A stretch of DNA of 64,000 nucleotides, from assembly GCA_019323015.1 (NCBI GenBank), contig JAHWHY010000007.1:1-64000 (forward strand), given 5' to 3'. This document shows positions 24,162 to 33,651 of this stretch, piece by piece. Every line of letters begins with the position of its first letter. The first letter of the stretch is position 1. The notes beneath the pieces were generated by a model, which was given only the letters and a program-made list of their open reading frames with translations, was not told where the DNA came from and searched no databases. Source of the stretch: Candidatus Woesearchaeota archaeon (GTDB taxonomy: Archaea; Nanobdellota; Nanobdellia; Woesearchaeales; ARS49). Both the position numbers and the translations under genes were made by a program.

Positions 24162-25001
24162 TCACAAATTATCAAGATAAACCTGCTTGAACTGGTAACC
24201 TTTTCTTCTGGCTAACTTCATCATAGCCTTGTCAAACCAAGAACCATATTGCGCTGCTTTCTTAGAGCGCCAGGCAAACTTTTTAGGAAGGCCAAGATTC
24301 TGCGCAATCTCCCGCAGGATGATTTTCTTTTCTTTCTTTGTAATCTTTCGCTTAATTGAGATACCCATTGCCTCTTTAATTAAATCATCCTCAAGAAAAG
24401 GAGTGAGCAGATTTACTTTAGTTGCATTAGCAATTGCATAATCACGCCTTAAGTCTCTTTGCCAGCAAGACTTTAATCTTTTCCAACATTCAGCATGCGG
24501 GTCATCAGACTCGCCATGGTGATGATAGCCAGCAAAAATCTCTTCAGAACCAAGGCCAGTAAAAAAATCCTTTACTTTATCTTTCTTACCAAGTTCAATA
24601 GCTGAGAGAAGAACAGCACCAACACCTACTGAGAGTATGTCTGCGTGCTTTAATGCTTTCTTTGCCTTCTTGAATTGTGTTTCTATTTGGTCTAAATCAA
24701 AAGTCTTTACTTTGATAGGCAGTTTAAACCTCTTAGCAAAGGCTTTTGCCCAAGGAATATCAGGACTATCTTTCATACCAACAGTATAGCAAGTAAACTT
24801 AGCGCCAGCCTGCTGGCAAAGCAGGGCGATTAAGCAAGAATCGACACCACCTGACAAAAGAATACCAAACTTCTTCTTAGGAATACAAGTATTAACTGCT
24901 TTAATTAATGCGGTTTCAACTCTCTTTTTAGTTGATCTTTTAGAAGCCTTCTCTAACTCAACTATTTTCTTTATCCATTCTTTTTCTGAAATTAATTTCA
25001 T
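24162..25001 (-). CDS. Asparagine-synthase-like PP-loop enzyme without glutaminase domain
   Basis: 279 residues from the ATG at 25001 (a TTG at 25037 is possible, but the minus-strand TATA at about 25042-25050 favours 25001). Contains the ATP-pyrophosphatase loop LLSGGVDSCLIALL and the AsnB signature GLGSEEIFAGYHHHG. The N-terminal Ntn glutaminase domain of AsnB is absent, so it must use ammonia, a partner, or another amine in a related amidation. Confidence 0.87.
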   Translation of the reverse strand: MKLISEKEWIKKIVELEKASKRSTKKRVETALIKAVNTCIPKKKFGILLSGGVDSCLIALLCQQAGAKFTCYTVGMKDSPDIPWAKAFAKRFKLPIKVKTFDLDQIETQFKKAKKALKHADILSVGVGAVLLSAIELGKKDKVKDFFTGLGSEEIFAGYHHHGESDDPHAECWKRLKSCWQRDLRRDYAIANATKVNLLTPFLEDDLIKEAMGISIKRKITKKEKKIILREIAQNLGLPKKFAWRSKKAAQYGSWFDKAMMKLARRKGYQFKQVYLDNL

Positions 25002-25115
25002 CTTTTTGGTGCTTTGCACATTTTGTGCCTTTGGCAAATATATAATTGTAACTGCCCGAAGGGCTGAATAATTGTTTTAATACAAAAAATTTAAAAGTAA
25101 GTCTATTTAAAACTT

Positions 25116-25592
25116 ATGTTGATGAGAAAACAATTATGAAAATCAGAAATAGAACAACTAAACGAAGACATACAAAAACTCTATGGGCTTGAAAACTTTT
25201 TTGACAAAAAAGCGCAAGTAGAGTATCATACAAACGAATTCAGAATAATATTACTGCATGAAGAGCCTGTATTTTTTTATTTTGGAGAATTCATCGTACC
25301 AACACTAAAACAAATACTAAAAGATAATTTCTTGAAAAAAATAACAGTAGACATGGGAGCAATCAAGTTTGTAGCATCAGGAGCAGACATAATGAAGCCA
25401 GGCGTAGTGGCAGTTGATGAAGGAATAAACAAAGGAGACTTTATTGCGATTATTGATCAGAAAAATCAAAAACCGATAGCAATCGGAGAAGCACTCTTTG
25501 ACTGCCATGAAATGAGAAAACAAGAATCAGGAAAAGTGATTAAGAACCTGCATTATGTCGGAGATAAGCTATGGAAGTTCCCCGAGAATTAA
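25116..25592 (+). pseudogene. PUA-domain RNA-binding protein interrupted by an in-frame TGA
   Basis: From ATG 25116 (or 25122) the frame reads M-R-K-Q-L, then TGA at 25137-25139, then stays open for about 150 codons (KSEIEQLNEDIQKLYGLENF and on) to a normal stop. The distal part (VDMGAIKFVASGADIMKPG, AIGEALFDCHEM) is a PUA domain as in MCT-1/DUF1947 proteins, whose N-terminal half is exactly what precedes it. Between the TGA and the TTG at 25332 there is no usable start codon. A TATA box near 25102 fits the ATG. Either a recent nonsense mutation, a sequencing error or readthrough; minimal product 25332-25592. Confidence 0.65.
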
Positions 25593-25668
25593 TCTAATAC
25601 CGAAAAGTTTTTATAAATTAAAAAATACAAATTCAGATAATAAATTATGTTGGAGGAATTTAAAAAAA

Positions 25669-26052
25669 ATGGATCCAGAAACATATCGTAAAAAAATAGA
25701 AGAATATCAATCAAAAATACAACAACTTATAGAAAAAATTCCAAAAAAATATGATGTGAATTTGAGCGCTTATCATGATTGTGGATACTGGCGTTGGGGA
25801 ATAATGGCTTTTATAACGCCCGCTGGTGAAAAGTATTCCATTGACATTGAAGGTTTTATGTGTGATGTAATATTGTGGCCGACCAAGTTTGATCCAGAAG
25901 CAACACGCGTGCGACAAGTTTATCTAGAACTTAAAAAAATGATTCAAACCGAAAATGATTTTAAAAAAATTAAGGAAAAGTTTGATAAAATAACGGGAGT
26001 TGCAGTTGCCAAAGCAGAAGATGAAATGGACAAACAAGGCATTGAGTATTAA
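25669..26052 (+). CDS. Hypothetical soluble protein
   Basis: 127 residues from ATG at 25669, with TTGGAGGAATTT upstream. A helical start (DPETYRKKIEEYQSKIQQ) is followed by a Trp-rich beta region (YHDCGYWRWGIMAFITPAG). No family recognised. A TATA-like TTTTTATAAATT is near 25608. Confidence 0.65.
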   Translation: MDPETYRKKIEEYQSKIQQLIEKIPKKYDVNLSAYHDCGYWRWGIMAFITPAGEKYSIDIEGFMCDVILWPTKFDPEATRVRQVYLELKKMIQTENDFKKIKEKFDKITGVAVAKAEDEMDKQGIEY

Positions 26053-26061
26053 CGATTATTA

Positions 26062-26529
26062 CTAAGGCAATTCTCCTAAAATCAATCTTCTAGCCTTTGG
26101 AACAAAATTAAGAATTCTCTTGTCCTGCGTGTATTTTCCAGTTCCCATGAAATCATCATTATGCGTTACAATAACAAAACCAGACCAATCACCTTCTTTA
26201 TGCAAGTCAACACCTCTTAACCACTCAAGAACCTCTTCTTTATCCAGCTCAACAACATTCTTTTTTGCAGTAGGGCCGATTAACTGCGAACCTTCAATAC
26301 TTAATCTTAATTCTCCTTTTTTTTGCTCACCAAAATACATGCCAACAGTATTAATCCTGGCACCAGAAAGATCAATTTTAGCAATATCCTTGTGAACAGC
26401 ATAAATCTTCTGCTTCTCATTGATGAAAAAAACAAGCTCTGGCTTAAAATCAGCTTCCCACTGCTTCTTAATCAATGCAAGCAATTGTTTCTTATCCTTA
26501 CTTGCAAGAGGCTTCAGGCTTTTTTTCAT
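26062..26529 (-). CDS. PUA-like RNA-binding protein (NIP7 / Nol1 C-terminal type)
   Basis: 155 residues. The C-terminal pattern (MGTGKYTQDKRILNFVPKAR) resembles the PUA-like module of NIP7 and of Nol1/Nop2/Sun methyltransferases, but no methyltransferase domain is present. Starts two bases after the aIF5B stop, so it is co-transcribed with aIF5B; a ribosome-biogenesis role is likely by context. Confidence 0.7.
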   Translation of the reverse strand: MKKSLKPLASKDKKQLLALIKKQWEADFKPELVFFINEKQKIYAVHKDIAKIDLSGARINTVGMYFGEQKKGELRLSIEGSQLIGPTAKKNVVELDKEEVLEWLRGVDLHKEGDWSGFVIVTHNDDFMGTGKYTQDKRILNFVPKARRLILGELP

Positions 26530-26530
26530 T

Positions 26531-28282
26531 CTAAACCCCCCACACTGGACTCTTTCTGCGCATTATCTCTGCGATTTCTTTTAACAACTCTTTTTCTTCA
26601 TCTGTTAAATACTGCTTGTACTGCTTGAAATTCCTGAAATCCTCTTCAGAAATAAAGGAATATAATATATCGCCCTCTTTTATCTGGCGGCCGACAGTGA
26701 CATCTGGAAGAGAGACAGCAACCTGCTTTCCACGCTCAGCAGAATCAATATTCTTCTGCTCAAGCTGCATTCCCTTAACATTAGTAAGAACCTTGCCATC
26801 AGGATTCATCAACTGAATATTATTTGTCAAAGTTCCTGTCACAACCTCAACACCAACAACAGCTGGATTAGACTGCCTGAAAACATAACCTTTCAACAGC
26901 TTAACCTTGCAAGGCTTTGTCAAAACACCCATTGCAGCAAGCTCCATATCCTTTTTTGTCTTCTCAAGCCATTCTTCATAATCCTCAATAACCTTATAGA
27001 TAACTGGATGAGCAATAACTTTCACATGCTCTGGAACAGATTCTGGCATAGGAATATTAAAGCCAAGAATAACAGCACGCAAAGGATCTTTTTCATAATT
27101 AGCCTCTGCGTCTGATAAATCTCTCTTTGTAATAGCTCCAACAGATGCTTTTTGTATAGGAATATCTTTTTCTTTAAGCAAAACCGCTAATGCTTCCAGT
27201 GATCCCAGGCTATCTGCCTTGATCAGTATGCCTTCTTTAGCAGTAGCTTCTGTCAAAACCTCCTTAACCTCACTCTGCACAGCTTCCTTCGTCTTTTCAA
27301 TATCATCACCAGCACCTTTCACAGGCATACCAGAAACAACATCCTCTGTGCCAGGAGCAACAATCTTAACACCATTAGCAGCATGAACCTCTTTAACAGA
27401 CTTGAACTTAGTTCTTTTCTCACGCATCTCTGCCAATGGAGCTGGAAGGAACAAGGCTTTAACTTTAGCAGCAATCGGACCAGACATTCCGCCAACAACA
27501 ATACTGTCTCCCACTTTCAAAGAACCATTGTATATGATTGTATCCATTGTCTTGCCAAGACCTTTCTCTTCCTTAACCTCAAGAACAGTTCCCTGTGCAG
27601 CACCCTTAATATCAACCTCTAACTTCTGCTCAAGAAACTTCTGCGCTAATCCTGTGATAACCATCAATAATTCTGCAACACCATCACCAGTAACTGCAGA
27701 TGTAGGAACAATAGAAACCTGTTTTGTGTAATCACTAACCCTGTCAAAACGCTCTGCCTCCAAGCCAAACTCATAGACTTTGCCTACGATTTCATATATT
27801 TTCTTGTCTAACTCCTGCTGAACCTGATCATTCTGCTCTGAAATCTTCTTTAAAACAGACTCTCCTTTTTCCTTACGCCAGCCTTGTATAAGATCAATCT
27901 TATTTGCAGCAATAATAAAAGGAGTCTTGAAAGCCTTCAATATCTCAATAGACTCAATTGTCTGCGGCTTAAAACCCTCATTAACATCAACAACAAGAAT
28001 AGCAATATCAGCCAGGTTTCCACCTCTTTTTCTCAAGCTGTTAAAAGCAGCGTGACCAGGAGTATCAACAAACAATAAACCAGGAATAGTGAGTTTCAAA
28101 GAACCTAAAAGAGTACCGCATACTTTTTTTATGGTATCCATAGGAATAATAGAGGCACCAATAGCCTGAGTTATCCCACCATGCTCTTTAGCAGCAACAG
28201 CCGTACCCCTAATGGAATCTAACAATAGTGTTTTTCCATGATCCACGTGGCCCATGATAGCCACAATCGGCTGTCTTATCAT
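26531..28282 (-). CDS. infB: Translation initiation factor aIF5B (IF-2)
   Basis: 583 residues, the normal archaeal length. G1 GHVDHGKTLLLDSIRG, switch II VDTPGHAAFNSLRKRGG and NKIDLIQGW are followed by the domain II-IV layout. Promotes subunit joining. First gene of an operon with the PUA-like protein. Confidence 0.96.
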   Translation of the reverse strand: MIRQPIVAIMGHVDHGKTLLLDSIRGTAVAAKEHGGITQAIGASIIPMDTIKKVCGTLLGSLKLTIPGLLFVDTPGHAAFNSLRKRGGNLADIAILVVDVNEGFKPQTIESIEILKAFKTPFIIAANKIDLIQGWRKEKGESVLKKISEQNDQVQQELDKKIYEIVGKVYEFGLEAERFDRVSDYTKQVSIVPTSAVTGDGVAELLMVITGLAQKFLEQKLEVDIKGAAQGTVLEVKEEKGLGKTMDTIIYNGSLKVGDSIVVGGMSGPIAAKVKALFLPAPLAEMREKRTKFKSVKEVHAANGVKIVAPGTEDVVSGMPVKGAGDDIEKTKEAVQSEVKEVLTEATAKEGILIKADSLGSLEALAVLLKEKDIPIQKASVGAITKRDLSDAEANYEKDPLRAVILGFNIPMPESVPEHVKVIAHPVIYKVIEDYEEWLEKTKKDMELAAMGVLTKPCKVKLLKGYVFRQSNPAVVGVEVVTGTLTNNIQLMNPDGKVLTNVKGMQLEQKNIDSAERGKQVAVSLPDVTVGRQIKEGDILYSFISEEDFRNFKQYKQYLTDEEKELLKEIAEIMRRKSPVWGV

Positions 28283-28306
28283 AAAACAATAGTAGAAAGC
28301 AGTGTT

Positions 28307-29353
28307 TTAAAAATGTTTGGGAGTGAAAAGAGGCCTGAATCTGTCACCAAGCCCTTTCTTAACCTCTGCAACAACTTCTTCAATATCATACGATTTGCGA
28401 ATAAGAATTCTTTTTTCTCTAGTCTCAACAACATCCTGCACTGCATCAGCCATATCTTCATCAGCAAGAAGTATGACAGTATCATCTCTTGGACCAAGTC
28501 CATTTTCAAAGCCGAATACATCATCTAAAAAATAATCATTCAAGAAATACTCTGCTCTAGAGCCGTGAACAATACGCTCTTCCCCTAACTTATCTCTTAT
28601 AATATCCATTGGGCCTGTTGTTTTATTTTCATGCGCCACAATTTCGTCTGTGATCAATCCAGTATCCATAATTACGAGATCGTAAGGAATAATCCGTTTA
28701 ATACGCCAGGGCATGTAGTGATATTTTTGGAGCAAAAGCCCAAACTCTCCTTCGTCTGTAATATACTCCACATCGCAATCTTCTTCTTTGAGCTTTTTAA
28801 CAAGGCTATAATGCTCTGCAGGCCTTCCGCCAAGCAAGACAAGAGGCTTTGAAAAAACCCAGTGCATAATCCTATCGCAAATCTCTTCTTCTAGTCTAGC
28901 ACCATTTTCAGTATGCTGCCAGCCCCTGCCTTCATACTCTGGAACCAGAAGCTCTCCATCCCATCTATAAAACAAAGTGTGAGCCAACTCATGCCATTTA
29001 GAACGAATCTTGTCATTTTCTGTATTGTGCCTGAAAGGATTTACAGCAATAACAAAACCACCTGTTACTGGAAAAAGTGTTGCAACCCCAGGAATAGACT
29101 CTTCGGAGCCATCATTGCACTTAAACACTGGTTCATTGTCTCTAAAAACATGATTTTTTTTGTAATATTTAGAAGGATCAGAGAACGTAGCAGGTTCTTC
29201 CCCACACAGGAATTCAAGCGCGCCCTGTGCTAAACTGCCTATAAAAATATCAGGATCCCTGTCTGGCTCAAAACCAGTTGCTTGTTTTAACTTCTCTACT
29301 AAATAACATGTAGGAGAATTCTCTGTTGTGTACTCTGTCTTTGATTCTGACAT
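28307..29353 (-). CDS. ImmA/IrrE-like metallopeptidase fused to a receiver-like C domain
   Basis: 348 residues. The zinc motif KWHELAHTLFYRW is followed by a Glu-rich helix (ENGARLEEEICDRIMHWVF), as in ImmA/IrrE (M78) proteases. The rest alternates strands and helices with LVLLGGRP and YDLVIMDTGL, and later VILLADEDMADAVQ, which look like a receiver or Rossmann-like alpha/beta domain. Such proteases cleave repressors in stress or mobile-element control. The fusion is inferred by eye. Confidence 0.6.
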   Translation of the reverse strand: MSESKTEYTTENSPTCYLVEKLKQATGFEPDRDPDIFIGSLAQGALEFLCGEEPATFSDPSKYYKKNHVFRDNEPVFKCNDGSEESIPGVATLFPVTGGFVIAVNPFRHNTENDKIRSKWHELAHTLFYRWDGELLVPEYEGRGWQHTENGARLEEEICDRIMHWVFSKPLVLLGGRPAEHYSLVKKLKEEDCDVEYITDEGEFGLLLQKYHYMPWRIKRIIPYDLVIMDTGLITDEIVAHENKTTGPMDIIRDKLGEERIVHGSRAEYFLNDYFLDDVFGFENGLGPRDDTVILLADEDMADAVQDVVETREKRILIRKSYDIEEVVAEVKKGLGDRFRPLFTPKHF

Positions 29354-29508
29354 AGGGAAGGATAATAAATCGCAAGATTTAAAGCTATTGCTTATGATTT
29401 AGCACGTTGCCACTCAACAATGCTAACAAGACCGAAAGCTTTAAATATATTTACCTCTTTATGAGTGGTAACAACGATCATTTTACATTGATTGGGGGGA
29501 TTTAAACA

Positions 29509-30507
29509 ATGAAAACAAAAATTTCAGCAATATTATGTTTTTGTTTAGTGGCAATAATCGCATTGGCTGCAACAGCAAGCGCAATGCCAATAACACTAAA
29601 CGAAGTACAGCTTGACGAAGTTGAGCTGAGACAGGATCAAGTAACAAGACTTGATGTAGAAAAAAACAAGAGATACGATGTTGACGTTCTAATCGAAGCA
29701 CAAGAAGACATTGATGACATGGAAATCAAGGTCTTTGTATCTGGCTTTGAATACTCACTATCTGAACGAGCAGAAGACCACAAAGGTCCATTTGACATGG
29801 AAGCAGGCGAAGTGAGAAAATTTGAATTTGAGATTGAGTTCTCAGACGAATTTGACACAGACAACTACCTGCTAAGAGTATTTGCAATGGACAGGAACGA
29901 TGCTGAAACAGTGGGAAGATACCCAATCACACTAGATGTTCCAAGAAACAGCCTAAAAATCGAAGATATAATCTTCTACCCTGAAACAAAAGTCAAAGGT
30001 GGACAAGCCTTGATGACCTCAATAAGGGTAGAGAACAACGGAGAAAAAACACAGGAAGATGTAAAAGTCAAACTAAACATCCCTGACTTTGAATTGGCAG
30101 CAACAACCTATATCAACGAAATAGAGGCTTTTGATGAAAAAGAAACAGAAGAAATCTACTTGAGAATGCCAAAATGCGGAACAGACGGGCTTCACCCAGT
30201 TGAGATAACAGTAGAATATGGCGAAGGACACTATGACACAACAGAAAGAGTATATGTCAACTTTGAACAAGACTCAAGCTGCATAGTACCTGAAGAAGCA
30301 ACTGTTGAGCTGATTATCGCAGAAAACGGCCCAGCAGCAGAAGGAGAAGCAGAAGCACAAGAATTAACCCAGACAAGCAGCAACACAGCAAAAATCAGGA
30401 AAGCACTAGAGATCCTATTGCTTGTACTAGTAGTACTGCTTGTGATAATCGGACTAGTGATTGGCTTCACAAGACTGGGAAGAAATAACCAAGAAGAAGA
30501 ATACTAA
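29509..30507 (+). CDS. Secreted, membrane-anchored surface protein with CARDB-like domains
   Basis: 332 residues. Signal peptide residues 1-25 (ends ATASA), then two or three beta-rich repeats (RYDVDVLIEAQEDIDDMEIK; SIRVENNGEKTQEDVKVKL), and a C-terminal helix (ILLLVLVVLLVIIGLVIGF) with a short inside tail. The extracellular part is acidic. The ribosome site is the unusual GGGGGGAT. TATA-like TTTAAATAT near 29441. Confidence 0.8.
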   Translation: MKTKISAILCFCLVAIIALAATASAMPITLNEVQLDEVELRQDQVTRLDVEKNKRYDVDVLIEAQEDIDDMEIKVFVSGFEYSLSERAEDHKGPFDMEAGEVRKFEFEIEFSDEFDTDNYLLRVFAMDRNDAETVGRYPITLDVPRNSLKIEDIIFYPETKVKGGQALMTSIRVENNGEKTQEDVKVKLNIPDFELAATTYINEIEAFDEKETEEIYLRMPKCGTDGLHPVEITVEYGEGHYDTTERVYVNFEQDSSCIVPEEATVELIIAENGPAAEGEAEAQELTQTSSNTAKIRKALEILLLVLVVLLVIIGLVIGFTRLGRNNQEEEY

Positions 30508-30581
30508 ATTTCTTTTTTTTATTACCTTTTTTCTAAAACTTTTTAAATAATCCAAACATACCATTTATTGGGGGGGATAAA

Positions 30582-30998
30582 ATGAATTACTTTAGAAAAG
30601 GACTTTACATATGCGGATTAGCACTTGCTCTAGCAACAGGATGCGTAGAAAAACCAAAAATAATAACAGGAACAGTTGAAAAAGAAGGCGGAACACTAGT
30701 ACAGCAAAAACAAATCATAGAGAAATCAAGCGGAGCAATATTCGGCAATGAAAGCATCAAATTCGGCGACCAAACATATGTTCTGACAGTAGACACTGCT
30801 GAAGGCAGATATGTAGTTAGTGTAAAACAAGTAAGCAGCAAGCCATTAGCTGCACTAGAAGAAGCAATAGAACAAGGAGACACTATTGAAATGACGATAG
30901 AGGCACACACACAATTATACCGCTCTAAAGACAAGATAGGATATATCTGGAGCGATGACATAACACTAAAAGCAAAAGGCGAAAAAAAAGATAAATAA
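30582..30998 (+). CDS. Predicted lipoprotein
   Basis: 138 residues with a signal peptide and lipobox LATGC (Cys about residue 21), followed by a beta-rich domain. Preceded by the same TTGGGGGGAT ribosome-site variant as the upstream gene. Function unknown. Confidence 0.75.
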   Translation: MNYFRKGLYICGLALALATGCVEKPKIITGTVEKEGGTLVQQKQIIEKSSGAIFGNESIKFGDQTYVLTVDTAEGRYVVSVKQVSSKPLAALEEAIEQGDTIEMTIEAHTQLYRSKDKIGYIWSDDITLKAKGEKKDK

Positions 30999-31059
30999 TC
31001 GCCTTTATTTCTTTAATTTTTAATAAATTTTATAAACAGATAGTTATAATTCTCAAGAT

Positions 31060-33651
31060 ATGCACAAAGAGAAAAAAACAACAGAAAGCTTTTGCAAAGA
31101 AAAATGCTCTGCAAAAAAATACTTTAAAACAGACGAAGAACTCAAAAAATGGTTCAAATCAGAATGCACAAAAGACTATGAGAGATATTACCCTATAAAA
31201 ACCCTAAAATCCATGGGCTTTACAAGGAAAAAATGCAAGTGCGGGCAGCAATTCTGGACAGTCAACAAAAACCAAAAAATATGCGGAGAACCAGCCTGCT
31301 CAGGAGGATTCAGATTTATCGGTGACAGTCCTGCAACAAAAAAACTAGATTACATCAAGGTATGGAAAGAATACTCAAGAATACACAAAAAACTAGGGTA
31401 CACACCAGTAAAAAGATACCCTGTAGTTGCACGCTGGAACCCAACAACAGAGTTTACCATAGCTTCTATAGCAGCATTCCAGCCATTTGTAGTATCAGGA
31501 GAGGTAGAACCGCCAGCAAACCCATTGGTAATACCCCAGTTCTGCCTTCGGTTTTCAGATATTGATAATGTAGGCATAACAGGCCACTTTGTAGGGTTTG
31601 TAATGCTAGGAGAACACGCTTTCGTGGCTCCAAAAGAGTATGATGTCAACAAATACCTGAAAGATCACATGACCTGGCTGCAGGAAGGAATGGGAATACC
31701 ACTAGAAGAACTAACAGTGCATGAAGATGCCTGGGCAGGAGGAGGAAACTTCGGTCCATGCGTAGAATTCTTTTCAAGAGGACTAGAGGTAAGCAACCAA
31801 GTCTACATGCAGTATGAAAACACACCAGAAGGACAGGATGAACTGAAAATTAAAGTACTAGACATGGGACAGGGACATGAAAGAGCAGCATGGTTCACAC
31901 AAGGACTTCCAACAGCATATGATGCGACATTCCCAACAGTAATAGAAAAACTCAAGAAAAAAACAAAAGTAAAGATTGATGCTGAATTCATGCAAAAATT
32001 CGTTCCTTTATCACCTTACCTAAATGTACAAGAAGCACCTGATATTGAAAAAGCATGGCAGGATGTAGCAAAAAAGCTAGGAATGAAAGTAACTGAATTA
32101 AAAGAAAAAGTCATGCCAATAGTAGCACTATATGCAATAGCAGAACACTCCAGAGCATTACTAGTTGCATTAACAGACGGAGTCTTGCCAAGCAATGTAG
32201 GAGGAATGTACAATCTCCGGGTTATTCTCAGAAGATGCTTTGGATTCATTGACAAACAAAACTGGGACATTGATGTATCAGAAGTATGCAAATGGCACGC
32301 AGAATACCTGAAGCCATTATTCCCAGAACTAAGTGAGAATCTAGAAGGAATAAAGAAAATTATTTTTGTTGAGAAAGAAAAATACGAAGCAACAAAGAAA
32401 AAAACACAAGAAATAGTAAAAAGAGCACTTGAAAAGAAAATTGATACTGACGAATTAATAGAATTATATGATAGCAATGGAATTTCACCTGAACTGATAA
32501 GGGATGAAGCTGAAAAACTAGGCAAAAAAATAAAGGTTCCTGATAATTTCTATGCATTAGTTGCTAAAAAACATGAACAAGCAGAGCAAGCAACAACAAC
32601 AGAACGCGAAGAGAAAGTAAAAATAGGAGACATTCCAGAGACACAATGCACGTACTTTGATGACTGGGAAAAAGTAGACTTTAAAGCAAAAGTACTCAAA
32701 GTAGTTGGCAATAATGTGGTGCTTGATAAAACATGTTTTTACCCTGTATCAGGGGGGCAGCTGCATGACACAGGAACAATTGCAGGCGCGAATGTAATAG
32801 ACGTGTTTAAACAGGACACTCATGTAATTCATGTTCTTGAAGAAAAACCAAAATTCAAGGAAGGAGCAGCAGTAGACGGGAAAATAGACCTCAAAAGAAG
32901 AAAACAACTGACACAGCACCACACAGCAACACACATAGTGAATGCAGCAGCACGAAAAGTACTAGGAAAACACATAAATCAAGCTTCTGCAAAAAAAGAC
33001 GTCACAAAAGCATACCTAGACGTAACACATTACCAAGGAATAACAGATGAAGAACTAAAGAAAATAGAGAAAGAAGCAAACAAAATAGTCCAAAAAGCAA
33101 TTGAAATCAAACTAAGCTTCATGCCAAGAACAAAAGCAGAACAAAAATACGGAATGCGACTATACCAAGGCGGAGCAGTGCCTGGAAAATTCATACGCGT
33201 GGTTGATATTCCAGGAGTAGATGTAGAGGCATGCGGTGGAACACATCTTAATAATACAATAGAGACTGAAGAAATCAAATTATTGAAAACAACAAAGGTA
33301 AAAGATGGTGTTGTTCGTATCATATTTGCAGCAGGGCACGCAGCAAAGAAAACAGGACAGGAACAAGAAGAACTAACGGCAAAAATAGCCAAGATGCTTG
33401 ATGTCAAGCCATCACAAATACCAACAAGAGCACAAGAACTGTTTGAGAAATGGAAAAAAGCAAGAAAAGCAGTGAGCAAGAAAAAGAAAATAGATGTAAG
33501 AGAACTTGAGCTAGAATGGACAGAAGAATATGAAGGAGATGATATCCTAGAAAAAGCTGCAGACAACATCAAAAGCCAGATTCCACATCTAGAAAAGACA
33601 TTAACCCGATTCAAAACAGAACTAGAAGAGTTTAAAGAGAAACTAAGATAA
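31060..33651 (+). CDS. alaS: Alanyl-tRNA synthetase, archaeal type
   Basis: 863 residues. An N-terminal zinc-like insertion (KCKCGQQFW) is followed by the class II catalytic core and tRNA-recognition region. The editing domain has HHTATH and the conserved Cys-His motif in ACGGTHLNN. After the editing domain only about 140 residues remain and the Gly-rich C-Ala (DHHA1) motif is not seen, so the C-terminal domain seems missing or reduced. The 3' end overlaps the convergent DUF456 gene by 9 bases. Confidence 0.96.
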   Translation: MHKEKKTTESFCKEKCSAKKYFKTDEELKKWFKSECTKDYERYYPIKTLKSMGFTRKKCKCGQQFWTVNKNQKICGEPACSGGFRFIGDSPATKKLDYIKVWKEYSRIHKKLGYTPVKRYPVVARWNPTTEFTIASIAAFQPFVVSGEVEPPANPLVIPQFCLRFSDIDNVGITGHFVGFVMLGEHAFVAPKEYDVNKYLKDHMTWLQEGMGIPLEELTVHEDAWAGGGNFGPCVEFFSRGLEVSNQVYMQYENTPEGQDELKIKVLDMGQGHERAAWFTQGLPTAYDATFPTVIEKLKKKTKVKIDAEFMQKFVPLSPYLNVQEAPDIEKAWQDVAKKLGMKVTELKEKVMPIVALYAIAEHSRALLVALTDGVLPSNVGGMYNLRVILRRCFGFIDKQNWDIDVSEVCKWHAEYLKPLFPELSENLEGIKKIIFVEKEKYEATKKKTQEIVKRALEKKIDTDELIELYDSNGISPELIRDEAEKLGKKIKVPDNFYALVAKKHEQAEQATTTEREEKVKIGDIPETQCTYFDDWEKVDFKAKVLKVVGNNVVLDKTCFYPVSGGQLHDTGTIAGANVIDVFKQDTHVIHVLEEKPKFKEGAAVDGKIDLKRRKQLTQHHTATHIVNAAARKVLGKHINQASAKKDVTKAYLDVTHYQGITDEELKKIEKEANKIVQKAIEIKLSFMPRTKAEQKYGMRLYQGGAVPGKFIRVVDIPGVDVEACGGTHLNNTIETEEIKLLKTTKVKDGVVRIIFAAGHAAKKTGQEQEELTAKIAKMLDVKPSQIPTRAQELFEKWKKARKAVSKKKKIDVRELELEWTEEYEGDDILEKAADNIKSQIPHLEKTLTRFKTELEEFKEKLR

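Noticed and set aside
25137..25139. Selenocysteine reading of the in-frame TGA
   Set aside because: The position is not a known redox site of PUA proteins, the expected residue is Ser, and I see no SECIS-like hairpin with the archaeal signature in the short 3' region.
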